A stretch of DNA of 64,000 bases from Rhodobacteraceae bacterium EL53. GTDB taxonomy: Bacteria; Pseudomonadota; Alphaproteobacteria; Rhodobacterales; Rhodobacteraceae. The notes beneath the pieces were generated by a model. It saw nothing but the letters and a program-made list of their open reading frames with translations, was not told the DNA's origin and searched no databases. The stretch lies in the NCBI GenBank assembly GCA_900313015.1, contig OMPR01000016.1:1-64000 (forward strand), given 5' to 3'. Shown here piece by piece: positions 18,201-25,674 of this stretch; the first letter of the stretch is position 1; each line of letters opens with the position of its first letter. The position numbers and the translations under genes were made by a program.

Positions 18201-20483
18201 CTGGGCTTTGAAGGCAATGATACGCTGGAAGGCGGGCTCGGCGTGGACACGCTGCGCGGTGGTTTCGGGGATGATACCGTGCGCGGCGGCGCGGGCGACG
18301 ACTTTCTACAGGGCGACAACAAATCGTCGTTTGATGATGAAGGTGGAGATGACCTGATCGAAGGGGGATCGGGCAATGATTTCTTGTTCGGTGATTTTGG
18401 GGCCGATACATTGTCTGGCGGCGCTGATAACGACACGCTGGATGGTGGCATCGGCATAGATGCGTTGAACGGTGACGCGGGCAACGACCGCTTTGTCATC
18501 TCGGGCACCACAGAAGCCTTGTTCGCGGACCACATGGATGGTGGTACGGGCACAGATGCCATCGACCTGCGTGGGCTGGAACTGTCCTATAACATCGTGT
18601 TTACAAATGCGGGCGCAGGAACGGGCCGCATCGATATCACGGCAGAAGGTGGCGCAGTTACGTCTCAAACATTTGAAAGCATCGAAGTCTTCCTTGAAGC
18701 AGGCGATGTAGATGCGGCAGGTGACCTGCCTGTCGCGGATCTTGATTTCACCGAAATCAACATCGTCAACGCCACCACCGTATCAGGCAATGTGTTGGAT
18801 AATGACACAGACCCATACGCCGCAGCGGGTGATACGTTGGCGGTGACCGGCGCGCGCACGGGGAAAGAATTTGATGATCTATCTTTGACATCCTTGACGA
18901 CGACTTTGACCCTTCAAGGGACCTATGGGTCACTCTTGTTGAATTCAAACGGGACCTACACCTATACGGTCGATCCGAATGATCCGGATACAATCGCGAT
19001 CGAATATCCCGTATGGGACACCTTTGTGTATCAGGTTTCGGATCAAGGCGGGCTCAGCGACACTTCCGAAGTGGCGATCAATCTTAAACGCAGCGCAGAC
19101 GCGCCCTTTGTCGAGTTTGGCGGTGGCAGCGCATCAGGCGTAGCATTGCCCTTGGTGGTTATCCAAGAGACCGACGACATCGAGGACGTCGCAGAACTTC
19201 CGCAAGCAGACACTCCGGACGAAGCGACTGGCGTGGAGCAGGCTGTGGTGGTTCCTGATGCCGGGGCAGCGCCGCCCCAGACCCCAGAGGACGTCGTAGA
19301 ACAACAAGGGGCGGACGCTATTGCAACGCGCGTTGATGGCACTGAGGCGGCTGAAAACGTCAATGGTACGGACGCAACTGAACGGGTCTACGCCGGCGAC
19401 GGTGACGATTGGATCACGCCCGGCGCAGGCAGCGACACGATCAACGGCGGCGATGGCCGTGATATGCTGAGCTTTGTGAACCTACTCGATACCGCTGGCC
19501 GTACAAACACCCAGTATCGTCTTGATTTGGATCTAAGCACAGGGCGGGCGACAACCAGTGGCGATGACGTTTACCAGATAAGCAATGTCGAGCGGGTTAC
19601 CGGATCTATCTTTGCAGACCGCATTAAGGGCGACGCAAATGCCAATGAATTACGTGGCTTGGGGGACTACGATTGGTTCACAGCCACAACTGGTGCGGAC
19701 ACCATCGATGGTGGCACCGGTCAAGATATGATTTCTTACGTCGATTGGTTGAACGACGCGGACAATACGGCTGATCCGTTTAACGATGGTGGTGCACCAC
19801 CCGCAAACGATGAAGTGACTGGTGTTGTTGTCGACCTCAACGATACAACCAACAATACCAACCTTGCAGCGGGTCACACCTACATTGATGTAGAGCGGAT
19901 CACCGGATCGGGACGCCAAGATGTGTTCTACGGCGATGACAGCTCAAACGACTTCCGAGGGTTGGGTGACTATGATTGGTTCGTCAGTTCAACTGGTGGG
20001 CGCGAACGCTATTTTGGTGGCGATGGCATCGATACGGTTACCTATTATAACGCGACTGAAGGAGTGATCGCGGGGCTCAGCAACGGTGCACGGGTTGGCG
20101 GTGAAGAAACCGGGCGCGGTGTGGCCGGGGTCGCAGCATTGGATCTATTCTTCAGCATCGAAGGTTTGGTTGGCAGCAATTTCGACGACACCCTTTCAGG
20201 GTCAGCGGGTCGCAACAATCTGAGTGGTTTGGACGGGGATGATTTCATTTACGGCTACGCTGGAATCGACTTGTTGAAGGGTGGTCTAGGCAACGACTTG
20301 ATAGACGGTGGTGCAGGCTCGGACTATGCGCTGTATGATGGGCAAATGGCTGACTATACGCTGGTCAAGACGTCTTCCAGCAGGGTCACTATTAGTGGTG
20401 CGGAAGGCACAGACTCATTGGTGGATGTCGAGTATTTCCGCTTTACCGACGGGGACGTAACTATTTGGGAACTGACAGTTTAG
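15291..20483 (+). CDS. Giant RTX-repeat protein, probable type I-secreted adhesin or surface protein
   Basis: A 1730-residue acidic protein. Residues 1-340 form a helical, repeat-free region without signal peptide. From about 342 to 1065 come dozens of nonapeptide RTX repeats (GGxGxDxLx, e.g. GGAGNDRIHGG), which bind calcium and fold outside the cell. About 1160-1270 is a VCBS/cadherin-like module (GNVLDNDTD, GTYTYTVDP). A Pro/Glu/Ala-rich linker runs to about 1350. Two related blocks with RGLGDYDWF follow, and a last RTX block ends in FRFTDGDVTIWELTV. RTX proteins are exported by type I systems using C-terminal signals; no ABC/HlyD/TolC set is adjacent. No protease or lipase motif is seen. 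It lies inside the tRNA-Gln element array as probable cargo. Confidence 0.85.
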   Translation: MVGLADGAGNLGTAIGLAGEANSLITTGGFSFQDATNQNILDAIGELANAIETGFSNVIEASREDQLIEQVGLLVTAVDELQLLYGPLGSGDEDTIRRNSLEAYNKIYGFAESWLAEAENDNTSLGPTLLFNLYAALHLAMTVQVQVAFALDDGALGSEVYSENLLETGRILQNAEYHLANAHGVNIEVVFTTAKVRNIDGYEVSRPAYRVNYSADYDGVSREDLDQAFDYLLSSPGKTLARYATTDGADRLPREQLYIYPAETPREAYRLQVWENLIDELRASEPSFSSNSESYRNWTAAVINLLMNEQLMRQSGANEFSADIIAAGFRFVNLSYGIERSGDRDANEIGGSQYIDLLAGLAGDDVIYGFGGNDVLYGRGGNETLYGAEGDGDDYLNGGLGADLLRGGTGDDTLAGGMYNDTLFGGEGDDRIYGGEAQLLDPDNPYVTLGSDSIFGDDGNDIIYLDSPFVSGYYTWEGNDWADGGAGNDRIHGGVEADTIYGGLGNDTIFGERGADWIDGGHDDDEILGGSGNDTLNGDDGDDRIFGDQGDFYTEDQIFTTPNKDVDPVTHDDLIDGGDGEDLLSGQTGNDTLLGKDGADSLYGGVGNDQLDGGADNDTLSGHEGNDTLEGQTGNDRLMGGEGADQLDGGEGDDLLLGGDDNDYLVGGIDNDTLEGNEGNDTLEGQTGNDSLIGGAGSDVLNGGSGVDILFGEAGADNLDGGGDNDKLIGGAGADYLFGDSGADILWGEDDDDTLDGGEGNDELNGMDGSDSIDGGGGIDNLSGGSGNDTLNGGAGTDTLDGGLDNDYLIGGDDADQLNGDNGFDTLEGGNGADLLAGGSENDVLDGQSGNDSLFGETGSDALYGGSGEDSLEGGAGNDLLLGEGDADQIYGGLGADTVSGGDGDDFIYGEYNDFEITDGTGDSLAGGAGDDYISGEAGNDTLDGGDGNDSILGGAGDDLFIASDGRDLLLGFEGNDTLEGGLGVDTLRGGFGDDTVRGGAGDDFLQGDNKSSFDDEGGDDLIEGGSGNDFLFGDFGADTLSGGADNDTLDGGIGIDALNGDAGNDRFVISGTTEALFADHMDGGTGTDAIDLRGLELSYNIVFTNAGAGTGRIDITAEGGAVTSQTFESIEVFLEAGDVDAAGDLPVADLDFTEINIVNATTVSGNVLDNDTDPYAAAGDTLAVTGARTGKEFDDLSLTSLTTTLTLQGTYGSLLLNSNGTYTYTVDPNDPDTIAIEYPVWDTFVYQVSDQGGLSDTSEVAINLKRSADAPFVEFGGGSASGVALPLVVIQETDDIEDVAELPQADTPDEATGVEQAVVVPDAGAAPPQTPEDVVEQQGADAIATRVDGTEAAENVNGTDATERVYAGDGDDWITPGAGSDTINGGDGRDMLSFVNLLDTAGRTNTQYRLDLDLSTGRATTSGDDVYQISNVERVTGSIFADRIKGDANANELRGLGDYDWFTATTGADTIDGGTGQDMISYVDWLNDADNTADPFNDGGAPPANDEVTGVVVDLNDTTNNTNLAAGHTYIDVERITGSGRQDVFYGDDSSNDFRGLGDYDWFVSSTGGRERYFGGDGIDTVTYYNATEGVIAGLSNGARVGGEETGRGVAGVAALDLFFSIEGLVGSNFDDTLSGSAGRNNLSGLDGDDFIYGYAGIDLLKGGLGNDLIDGGAGSDYALYDGQMADYTLVKTSSSRVTISGAEGTDSLVDVEYFRFTDGDVTIWELTV

Positions 20484-20770
20484 GCGTCGGGAACGAACTA
20501 ACACCGAGTATAGCCGAGCAAAAAGAGTTCGGCCGTACTTCAACAAAGGGTCCAAGGCAGGCCATTAACGTGACTTCTGCGATAGGTGGAAAAGTCACGC
20601 AGTTGGAAAATTCGCGCATCATCGAATTATGAGATTGCGGCGAATGTCGGCAATGCGGGCCGCGATCGAAGCATGGTCAAGGGCCGGTGAAGGTCCGCAA
20701 TGGGCCGTTCGCGCGACTTTGCAAAGGCCACTAACTGCGCAAAGGAGACCTATCCGTCTCAGTGTGCTAA

Positions 20771-21346
20771 TCAAAGAACCCATACGCTGTCCCCACCGAC
20801 AACGATGTGCAGCGGTTGTTGCGTTCGCATGACCCTGTGATCGGTAGGGTGCTGTTGGTCTGTCTTCTGTCCGGTATGAGGGCTGGGGAAGCAGCGGGTC
20901 TGCTCAGGGAGGATCTGGTGCCGAAGGGCAACCTTGGTCAGTTCTTCTTTCTCCGACCCAATCAGCTTCGTTTGCTGAAGACCGATGCGGCTGAGCGGTT
21001 GGTCCCGGTGCATTCAGCATTGGAGCAAGTGCTATCAGGATTGCCGATCACAGGTCCACTGTTCCCGGACCTTAAGGTGAACGACATCACCAAGCGGTTT
21101 GCTAAGATCAGACAGGTGCTGGGCATCGACAGGCAGGGCTTGGTGTTCCACTCCACACGGAAGTGGTTCATCACCCAATGTGAACGGACCGGTGTCCCTG
21201 AGCACTTCACCGCCAGCATTGTCGGCCACAAGTCTGCCCGCTCAGGGAACGGGATCACTTACAGCATCTACTCTGCTGGTATCTCGGACGAGCAGAAGCG
21301 GTCGATCGTGGACCGGATTAGGTTGCCGGGCGGGTGCTCACCATGA
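20771..21346 (+). pseudogene. Tyrosine recombinase (integrase), catalytic domain only
   Basis: The open frame starts after a stop at 20768-20770 and encodes about 191 residues, the catalytic domain of a phage-type integrase. Numbering from the GTG at 20807, the key residues are Arg25 (SGMRAGE), His115 and Arg118 (HSTR), His141 (VGHKS), and Tyr152 or Tyr155 (TYSIYSAG) as nucleophile. The N-terminal arm-binding and core-binding domains are missing, so the protein should not integrate by itself. The junction lies ~290 bases after the RTX gene, in degenerate sequence. A companion frame starts in the overlapping ATGA at 21343. This is the likely recombinase for the att-like sites described here. 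Confidence 0.8.
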
Positions 21347-21519
21347 CCCGAATACCCGACATAGACGCGTTCGAGGAGAGGGCCGCTATCGCTGAGAACG
21401 ATGGCGGTCTTAATCGTTCTAGGGCTGAGGACTTGGCCACTCAGGCACAGTGGTTCGCGGATGCTGACGCCTACTGGCAGTGGTTGGCGGACTATGTGGT
21501 CACGCGTAAGGTGTCCTAG
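21343..21519 (+). CDS. Small conserved-looking protein coupled to the integrase
   Basis: A 58-residue protein (MTRIPDIDAFEERAAI..., ending in WQWLADYVVTRKVS), acidic and helical. Its ATG overlaps the integrase TGA (ATGA), so translation is coupled. Function is unknown. Position right after an integrase suggests an accessory or regulatory protein of the element, for example an excision helper, but there is no motif to support this. Confidence 0.6.
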   Translation: MTRIPDIDAFEERAAIAENDGGLNRSRAEDLATQAQWFADADAYWQWLADYVVTRKVS

Positions 21520-21578
21520 ATTCAGGCCTTGGCTGGCTAAATTCTGGCCTAGGCAACATTCAGTAATGGAGCAGCAAA

Positions 21579-22031
21579 ATGGCATTACTTTTCCGCGCCT
21601 TAAAAAGTGTGGTGTTCCTTGGCTGGCTCAGTTTTGTGTTGGCGTCCACAGCCATCGCAGCTGGTGTTTGGGTTATGCAGTTAAGCGCGACTGTCGCCAC
21701 AATGACCACCAACGCGGCAGCCATCGCGTTAGCCAACCGAAAGCAACTGGCAAAGGCGGTCGCCAAAACCAAAGCTAAGGCTCGATTGCGTCGAGTAATT
21801 GCCGTTATTCCGGTCGCGGGTGTTGGTGCATTGGCTTACTTCGAGGAGCAGGACTATCAGGAGTGGTTGCAGCAGAACCCGGAAGGAACTCGCCAGCAAT
21901 ACGCATGTAAGGTTTCAGCTTTGACTGCCGAAGTTATGGATGAGGTGCTTCAGGACTTACCCGAATTTGTGCGTCCTGAGTCTGAAACCGTTCTTGGATT
22001 CATGCCGGATTGTGAGCAAGAGGGTGGATAG
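21579..22031 (+). CDS. Small membrane protein of the integrative element
   Basis: A 150-residue protein with two hydrophobic segments, about residues 8-35 (VVFLGWLSFVLASTAIAAG) and 70-85 (VIAVIPVAGVGALAYF), split by a basic Lys/Ala/Arg-rich stretch. The C-terminal half is acidic. GGAGC precedes the ATG by 5 bases. I do not recognise a family. It follows the integrase and its small partner on the same strand and is followed by a hairpin, so it closes this operon and probably belongs to the element. Confidence 0.65.
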   Translation: MALLFRALKSVVFLGWLSFVLASTAIAAGVWVMQLSATVATMTTNAAAIALANRKQLAKAVAKTKAKARLRRVIAVIPVAGVGALAYFEEQDYQEWLQQNPEGTRQQYACKVSALTAEVMDEVLQDLPEFVRPESETVLGFMPDCEQEGG

Positions 22032-22094
22032 TATTGCTGATGGCAATCGGGTTAAGCCTTGAACACGAGTACTCACCAACACACGTATCAATAA

Positions 22095-22151
22095 CCCCGT
22101 CCGGGCATCCTCTGTGGGTGTCTGGGCCGGGGTCCCCCATCCCATTTTTTT
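22095..22151 (+). terminator. Probable terminator after the element operon
   Basis: A GC-rich imperfect inverted repeat (CCCCGTCCGGGCATCC at 22095-22110 against 22116-22132) is followed after 12 bases by a run of seven T (22145-22151). The distance between stem and T run is longer than ideal, so the call is moderate. Confidence 0.5.
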
Positions 22152-22195
22152 GCCTTTGCATCCCGAACACCACTTACTGACCTCTGGACCTCAGA

Positions 22196-22372
22196 CTACC
22201 TGTGAACATCGGTGTACATGTCATTGATCGCTTCCAGGATCTTCTCGGGGGGAGCTAGTTTGGTTCCTAGGAGGGTATCCTCTTAGGTCTTCTAGTTGGG
22301 GGGAGATTATTAGGACTTCCTCTCCTATTCTGTCTTCCTTTATCAATTACTTATACCTATTCCCCAGTGGGT
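22196..22372 (-). other. Inverted leader copy and coding tail (copy D)
   Basis: On the minus strand, 22325-22372 resembles the leader at 22860-22910 (shared AGGTATAAGTAAT with flanking bases), but its hexapeptide start is changed to TTG. Downstream in the same direction a frame gives LLGTKLAPPEKILEAIND... and ends in TAG at 22196-22198 after 27 codons, with a stop just before it. It looks like the tail of a lost gene behind a fourth copy of the leader. Confidence 0.4.
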
Positions 22373-22488
22373 AGTTCTCACCCCTACAAGGGCACCAAAC
22401 AATGACCTACATCTGCCCTATCCCAAGGGTAACCAGCCCTGAAAAGGCCCTCTCGCTCCGCTCTGGCTTACTCCACCAAAGGCTACGT

Positions 22489-22650
22489 AATGCCCCCAGA
22501 AATGCCCCACTTTGGGTTCCCGGCTCCGTAAGCCCATGAAAGGGATCAACAGGCAGGGATTCCTACCACCCCAGCCAGTAATCAACACATGATAAACCGA
22601 CCTAGGTTCTGGCCCTGACTAGCTCAGAATGCCCCTGTAAGTGCCCCAGT
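22489..22650 (+). mobile_element. att site B: complete attP-like site with arm pairs on both sides
   Basis: The core TCCTACCACCCCAGCCA is at 22561-22577, identical to the tRNA-Gln 3' end. Left of it, 22490-22508 holds ATGCCCC-N5-ATGCCCC. Right of it, 22628-22646 holds ATGCCCC-N5-GTGCCCC. Both pairs start or end about 50 bases from the core, and the two boxes in each pair are 12 bp apart. A core with arm boxes on both sides is what the circular form of an element, or the junction between two tandem copies, would carry. Confidence 0.75.
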
Positions 22651-22872
22651 CATTTTGGGCGCTGCGTGGGGCTCTCTCTGTTGGCTCTGGGCACAAGCCC
22701 CTTCAATGCATGACTCTGGCAGTCAGCACTATCAAATGGGCCTCTGATGTCCCTGACAGGGGCAGATCGACAGGGCAGTCCTCCGGTGTGTTGGATGGAG
22801 CAACTTAGGAGGTCACCCCAAGGTATCCCCTTGTAAGCAGGTGATAATCTTAGGAAGACCTACCCACTGGGT
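22651..22872. other. Non-coding element leader upstream region
   Basis: No gene is seen between att site B and the shared leader. This part differs from the same place in sites A and C, so at least two element subtypes are present. Confidence 0.35.
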
Positions 22873-23175
22873 AATAGGTATAAGTAATGGATAAGAAGAG
22901 AAGGTAATGGGAGAAGAAGACCCTAGTAGGTCCCCCCCGACGTAAGTCCCTAGTAGGTATTGTTATCAGGACCCAGATAGTCCCTACTGCCCCAGATTAC
23001 TCACCCAAGCACATTACCCCAAAGGACCCCTGACAATAATGGCAAAGATAGAGGACCCTTGGCACTCAAGGCCCATAGACGTGCACAGGTGGTCAGATCA
23101 CCCTGAGGTGGTTCAGTTCGTGGATAGGGTGTGGGATAGTGGGTACTTGCCTAAGGAGGTAGCCAAGGGACCGGG
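22873..23175 (+). repeat. Direct repeat partner of 14341-14652
   Basis: Nearly identical to 14341-14652, with the leader, the hexapeptide mini-frame (22887-22907, MDKKRR then TAA overlapping a following ATG) and the beginning of the replication-like gene. Both copies point the same way and each begins about 300 bases or less right of its att core. Confidence 0.9.
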
Positions 23176-23338
23176 ACCGAAGCCTAAAATGGCGTTCAGG
23201 AAGCAGCTTCGGGTGTTGATCCTGGACCTGTATGTGGCGAGTGGAACCCGGTTGTGGATGCGGAGGCAAAAAAATAGGGGATGGGAACCCCGCCCGGAGA
23301 ACTCAAGTAGTGGAGTCCAGGTGGGGCGGGAGATGTAG
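23039..23338 (+). pseudogene. Element replication-like gene, N-terminal fragment (copy B)
   Basis: A 99-codon frame. Residues 1-66 (MAKIEDPWHSRPIDVHRW... to LRVLILDLYVA) look like a real protein N-terminus and match copy A over about 41 residues. After LDLYVA the sequence becomes basic and low-quality (SGTRLWMRRQKNRGW) and stops, as expected for a fusion to non-coding DNA. The rear of what I take to be the same gene family is at 24650-25468 in the opposite orientation. An inversion or deletion between the element copies would explain this. Confidence 0.65.
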
Positions 23339-23408
23339 CTAGCAAGCCGAACGGATCCGCACTAATCTATCAAAAATTCAAATAGTTAATTTCGGCTCGG
23401 AGCAGTGG

Positions 23409-24593
23409 ATGTCAGAATCAAAACAAAATAGTTCAAGACTGACACAGTATCTGAACGTGCTGGATATTGACGGAGACGGGAAGGTCGACATCAACGATTT
23501 CCTGTCTCTCTTTGGCTCTGGGCAAAAAGAGGCAGCCGCTCTACCGGAGCTTGACACTCGGGTCTCTGAGGCTTGGAACCGCAGAAGCAAAGATTTGGAC
23601 AAACTCTCTGTAGCGATAAGGGACAAGGTGAGTTCCAACCGTCCGCTAGCCCGAAAGTCCAGCTTTTCGATAGCGGATCGGCGAATGAATTCCATCCTCA
23701 ACCGCCTCCAGTTGGATTTTAATGACAGCAATCTGGAGACCCTGAGAGCAGCATACATCGACTGTTTGACCAAAGCGAAGGATATCGAAGAGGACATCTC
23801 CGACCTCGTCGCTGGATCATCCCTTGCGAGCGATGCCGAACGGGACAAAATCGAGAAGCGCCTCGATAAGGCAAGGATACTCCAAAGTCATTTGGTCCAA
23901 AAGAGAGAAGACCTTATTGCAGATTTTGTTGCCAGCTTCTCAATCTACAATGTAAAAATCAGCAAAGAGCAGGCTGAAGTCCTCCTGTCGCGAATTGACT
24001 CTGGCGACGTAACCCGGATGACGTCAGTTTTTGCAATAGTGTCCCAGCTTACAGCGCAATTCTCGGAGGCCAAGGAAGCTAGCGGCGAAAGCACCAACAC
24101 AGCACAGAAGTACTATGCGATGTACATAGGTTTGCTGGAACTCCAAGAGCTAATTCAATCCGAGTATCTTGAACGGATGGATAAGTCCTACTTGCCCGGA
24201 ATCTCAAGCGTGATGCGGGATGCAGAGCAACTAATAGCCGAAACGCAAGTGCTAATGAAGAACATGCCGACCGAACACTTACGATCTTATGAGCACAATC
24301 TCCAATCTCAAGAATTCACGGTCGAGGTCGCATCAATCTATGAAAGTGCTCTGATTGAAGATCGGACACGAGCAATTCAAGCCCGCAAGATCGTTAGGAA
24401 CCTTCTTCGTTTGGCTGAAAACACACTAAAAACCGTAAAAGTGGCTTCCGATCTAGTATCTCTGATGAAGGACTCGCAAGGCCTTTACGATGAGGTGATG
24501 CAGCTACAAACCCCTTCGTTGGTCCCCTTCGAGAACCTTGAGTTAAAGAAAGAATTTCAAGCTGTCACTGAGAAGTTAAAGTCGGCAGGCTAG
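23409..24593 (+). CDS. Unrecognised EF-hand/helical-bundle protein (element cargo)
   Basis: A 394-residue protein without signal peptide or membrane segment. Residues 19-30 (DIDGDGKVDIND) form a canonical 12-residue EF-hand or dockerin calcium loop with Asp at positions 1, 3, 5, 9 and 12. The rest, from about residue 50, is almost all helical with heptad-like stretches (DKIEKRLDKARILQSHLVQ, ENTLKTVKVASDLVSLMKD), suggesting a coiled-coil or helical bundle. I recognise no family. It is a lone gene between att site B and the tRNA-Gln gene, and its base composition looks more AT-rich than the metabolic genes nearby. It is a natural candidate for element cargo, perhaps an anti-phage or toxin-like function, but that is only inference from position. 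Confidence 0.7.
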   Translation: MSESKQNSSRLTQYLNVLDIDGDGKVDINDFLSLFGSGQKEAAALPELDTRVSEAWNRRSKDLDKLSVAIRDKVSSNRPLARKSSFSIADRRMNSILNRLQLDFNDSNLETLRAAYIDCLTKAKDIEEDISDLVAGSSLASDAERDKIEKRLDKARILQSHLVQKREDLIADFVASFSIYNVKISKEQAEVLLSRIDSGDVTRMTSVFAIVSQLTAQFSEAKEASGESTNTAQKYYAMYIGLLELQELIQSEYLERMDKSYLPGISSVMRDAEQLIAETQVLMKNMPTEHLRSYEHNLQSQEFTVEVASIYESALIEDRTRAIQARKIVRNLLRLAENTLKTVKVASDLVSLMKDSQGLYDEVMQLQTPSLVPFENLELKKEFQAVTEKLKSAG

Positions 24594-24649
24594 ATCCGTC
24601 ACCAGCGCTCTGATCTTAGATGATGGTATAGGCATTCAGGGCTCTGGAG

Positions 24650-25468
24650 TTAACAAGCTGTGACCCTAGCCTCATGCATTGCCATCCGATCCAGATAGCC
24701 CTGACACCGAGCATCCTTCCTGTTCTGGATGTGCGCTTTGAGCATCCCATCCGTGATCTCTGAGTATTCGGGCATGTCAGGCAGCTTGATTGACGTGGGC
24801 AACGGCTTACCCACAACCGCTTCCGACACTTTGGCCATGGCTGCCCTCATGTCGGCCACCCGCGTACAGTCGATGATGTAGCTGTCATGGACTGACAACA
24901 CTGGGATACCTTGCTTCGTGAAGTGATGGTGAATGTGGGCAGTGATGTCGCTATCAATCCGCATGAGGTGGATGCCTTTGTCGCTGAACAGGAAGTCAGA
25001 CACCTTGGGGTTCCGGGCCAGGAAGGCAGCAAGCAGTTTGTCAAGCTTTTCGTTGGTCATGCTTTTGCCAGCGTTGCCAGCAGGATAACCTTCCCTGAAT
25101 GACCTGTAAGCTGATGATTTATCCTTTGCGTTCATGGCAGTAAGCACCAACCGCTTGATCATGTTTCGTATCAGGACTGGGGGATACCCAGGAATATTTA
25201 TTGGAGATATGTCATACGGGTCCCCAACAAGTTCTTCACCTAACTCAGCGTAGATCAGGTTGATGTGCAGACCCTGAAAGTCCACCTCGATGGTTGGTGC
25301 GTCATTTATGAATATCTGATTGCGCCAGTCGCTGTTGATGCGCTGCCACCAGCCGCCATAGAACCGACCGTTCAACTGCCAGTCGCTTCGGCTGAAGATC
25401 CGGCGGGTTCTGGGAGCGTCACCGTCAATTCGTATTAGGCGGGAGTCGTCAGGGTCTTCTTCTCCCAT
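24650..25468 (-). CDS. Polymerase-like protein, N-terminally truncated (element gene, copy C)
   Basis: A 272-residue protein, apparently the C-terminal part of the element replication-like gene. Three blocks resemble the palm motifs of family A polymerases and T7-type RNA polymerases: EVDFQGLH (Asp63) as motif A, RNMIKRLVLT (Arg101-x3-Lys105) as the motif B helix, and SVHDSY (His194-Asp195-Ser196) as motif C. A basic aromatic segment (RRIFSRSDWQLNGRFYGGWW) precedes them. The first residues (MGEEDP) come from the shared leader, joined by a deletion at GAAGACCCT. The start ATG overlaps the stop of the hexapeptide MDKKRR (TAATG at 25466-25470), preceded by AGAGAAGG. Family assignment is by motif inspection only. 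Confidence 0.5.
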   Translation of the reverse strand: MGEEDPDDSRLIRIDGDAPRTRRIFSRSDWQLNGRFYGGWWQRINSDWRNQIFINDAPTIEVDFQGLHINLIYAELGEELVGDPYDISPINIPGYPPVLIRNMIKRLVLTAMNAKDKSSAYRSFREGYPAGNAGKSMTNEKLDKLLAAFLARNPKVSDFLFSDKGIHLMRIDSDITAHIHHHFTKQGIPVLSVHDSYIIDCTRVADMRAAMAKVSEAVVGKPLPTSIKLPDMPEYSEITDGMLKAHIQNRKDARCQGYLDRMAMHEARVTAC

Positions 25469-25674
25469 TACCTTCTCTTCTTATCCATTACTTATACCTA
25501 TCCCCTCACCTAATCCCCCTTACATCCAGATAGTAATCCCTGACGTTACCCTGTCCCAGAGAACCCTAAAGGGGGGGGCGAACAGTGGGGCATAAATAGG
25601 GGCATTTTCAGGACCATGGAAGGACCTGACAGCTTGTTCAATTGATGTAGGAGAAGTTGGCTGGGGTGGTAGGA
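25451..25674 (-). repeat. att site C arm and leader, inverted repeat partner of 14153-14392
   Basis: Read on the minus strand from the tRNA 3' end, this repeats the sequence right of core A. The arm pair ATGCCCC-N5-ATGCCCC lies at 25587-25605, 52 bases past the core, exactly as in site A. The leader with the hexapeptide frame (25468-25488) follows. This is the junction at the living tRNA gene. Confidence 0.85.

Noticed and set aside
16300-18560. The many short repeats inside the RTX gene as a possible CRISPR or DNA-level repeat array
   Set aside because: Repeat units are 27 bp, in frame, and encode GGxGxDxLx calcium-binding nonapeptides; variation follows codon positions.
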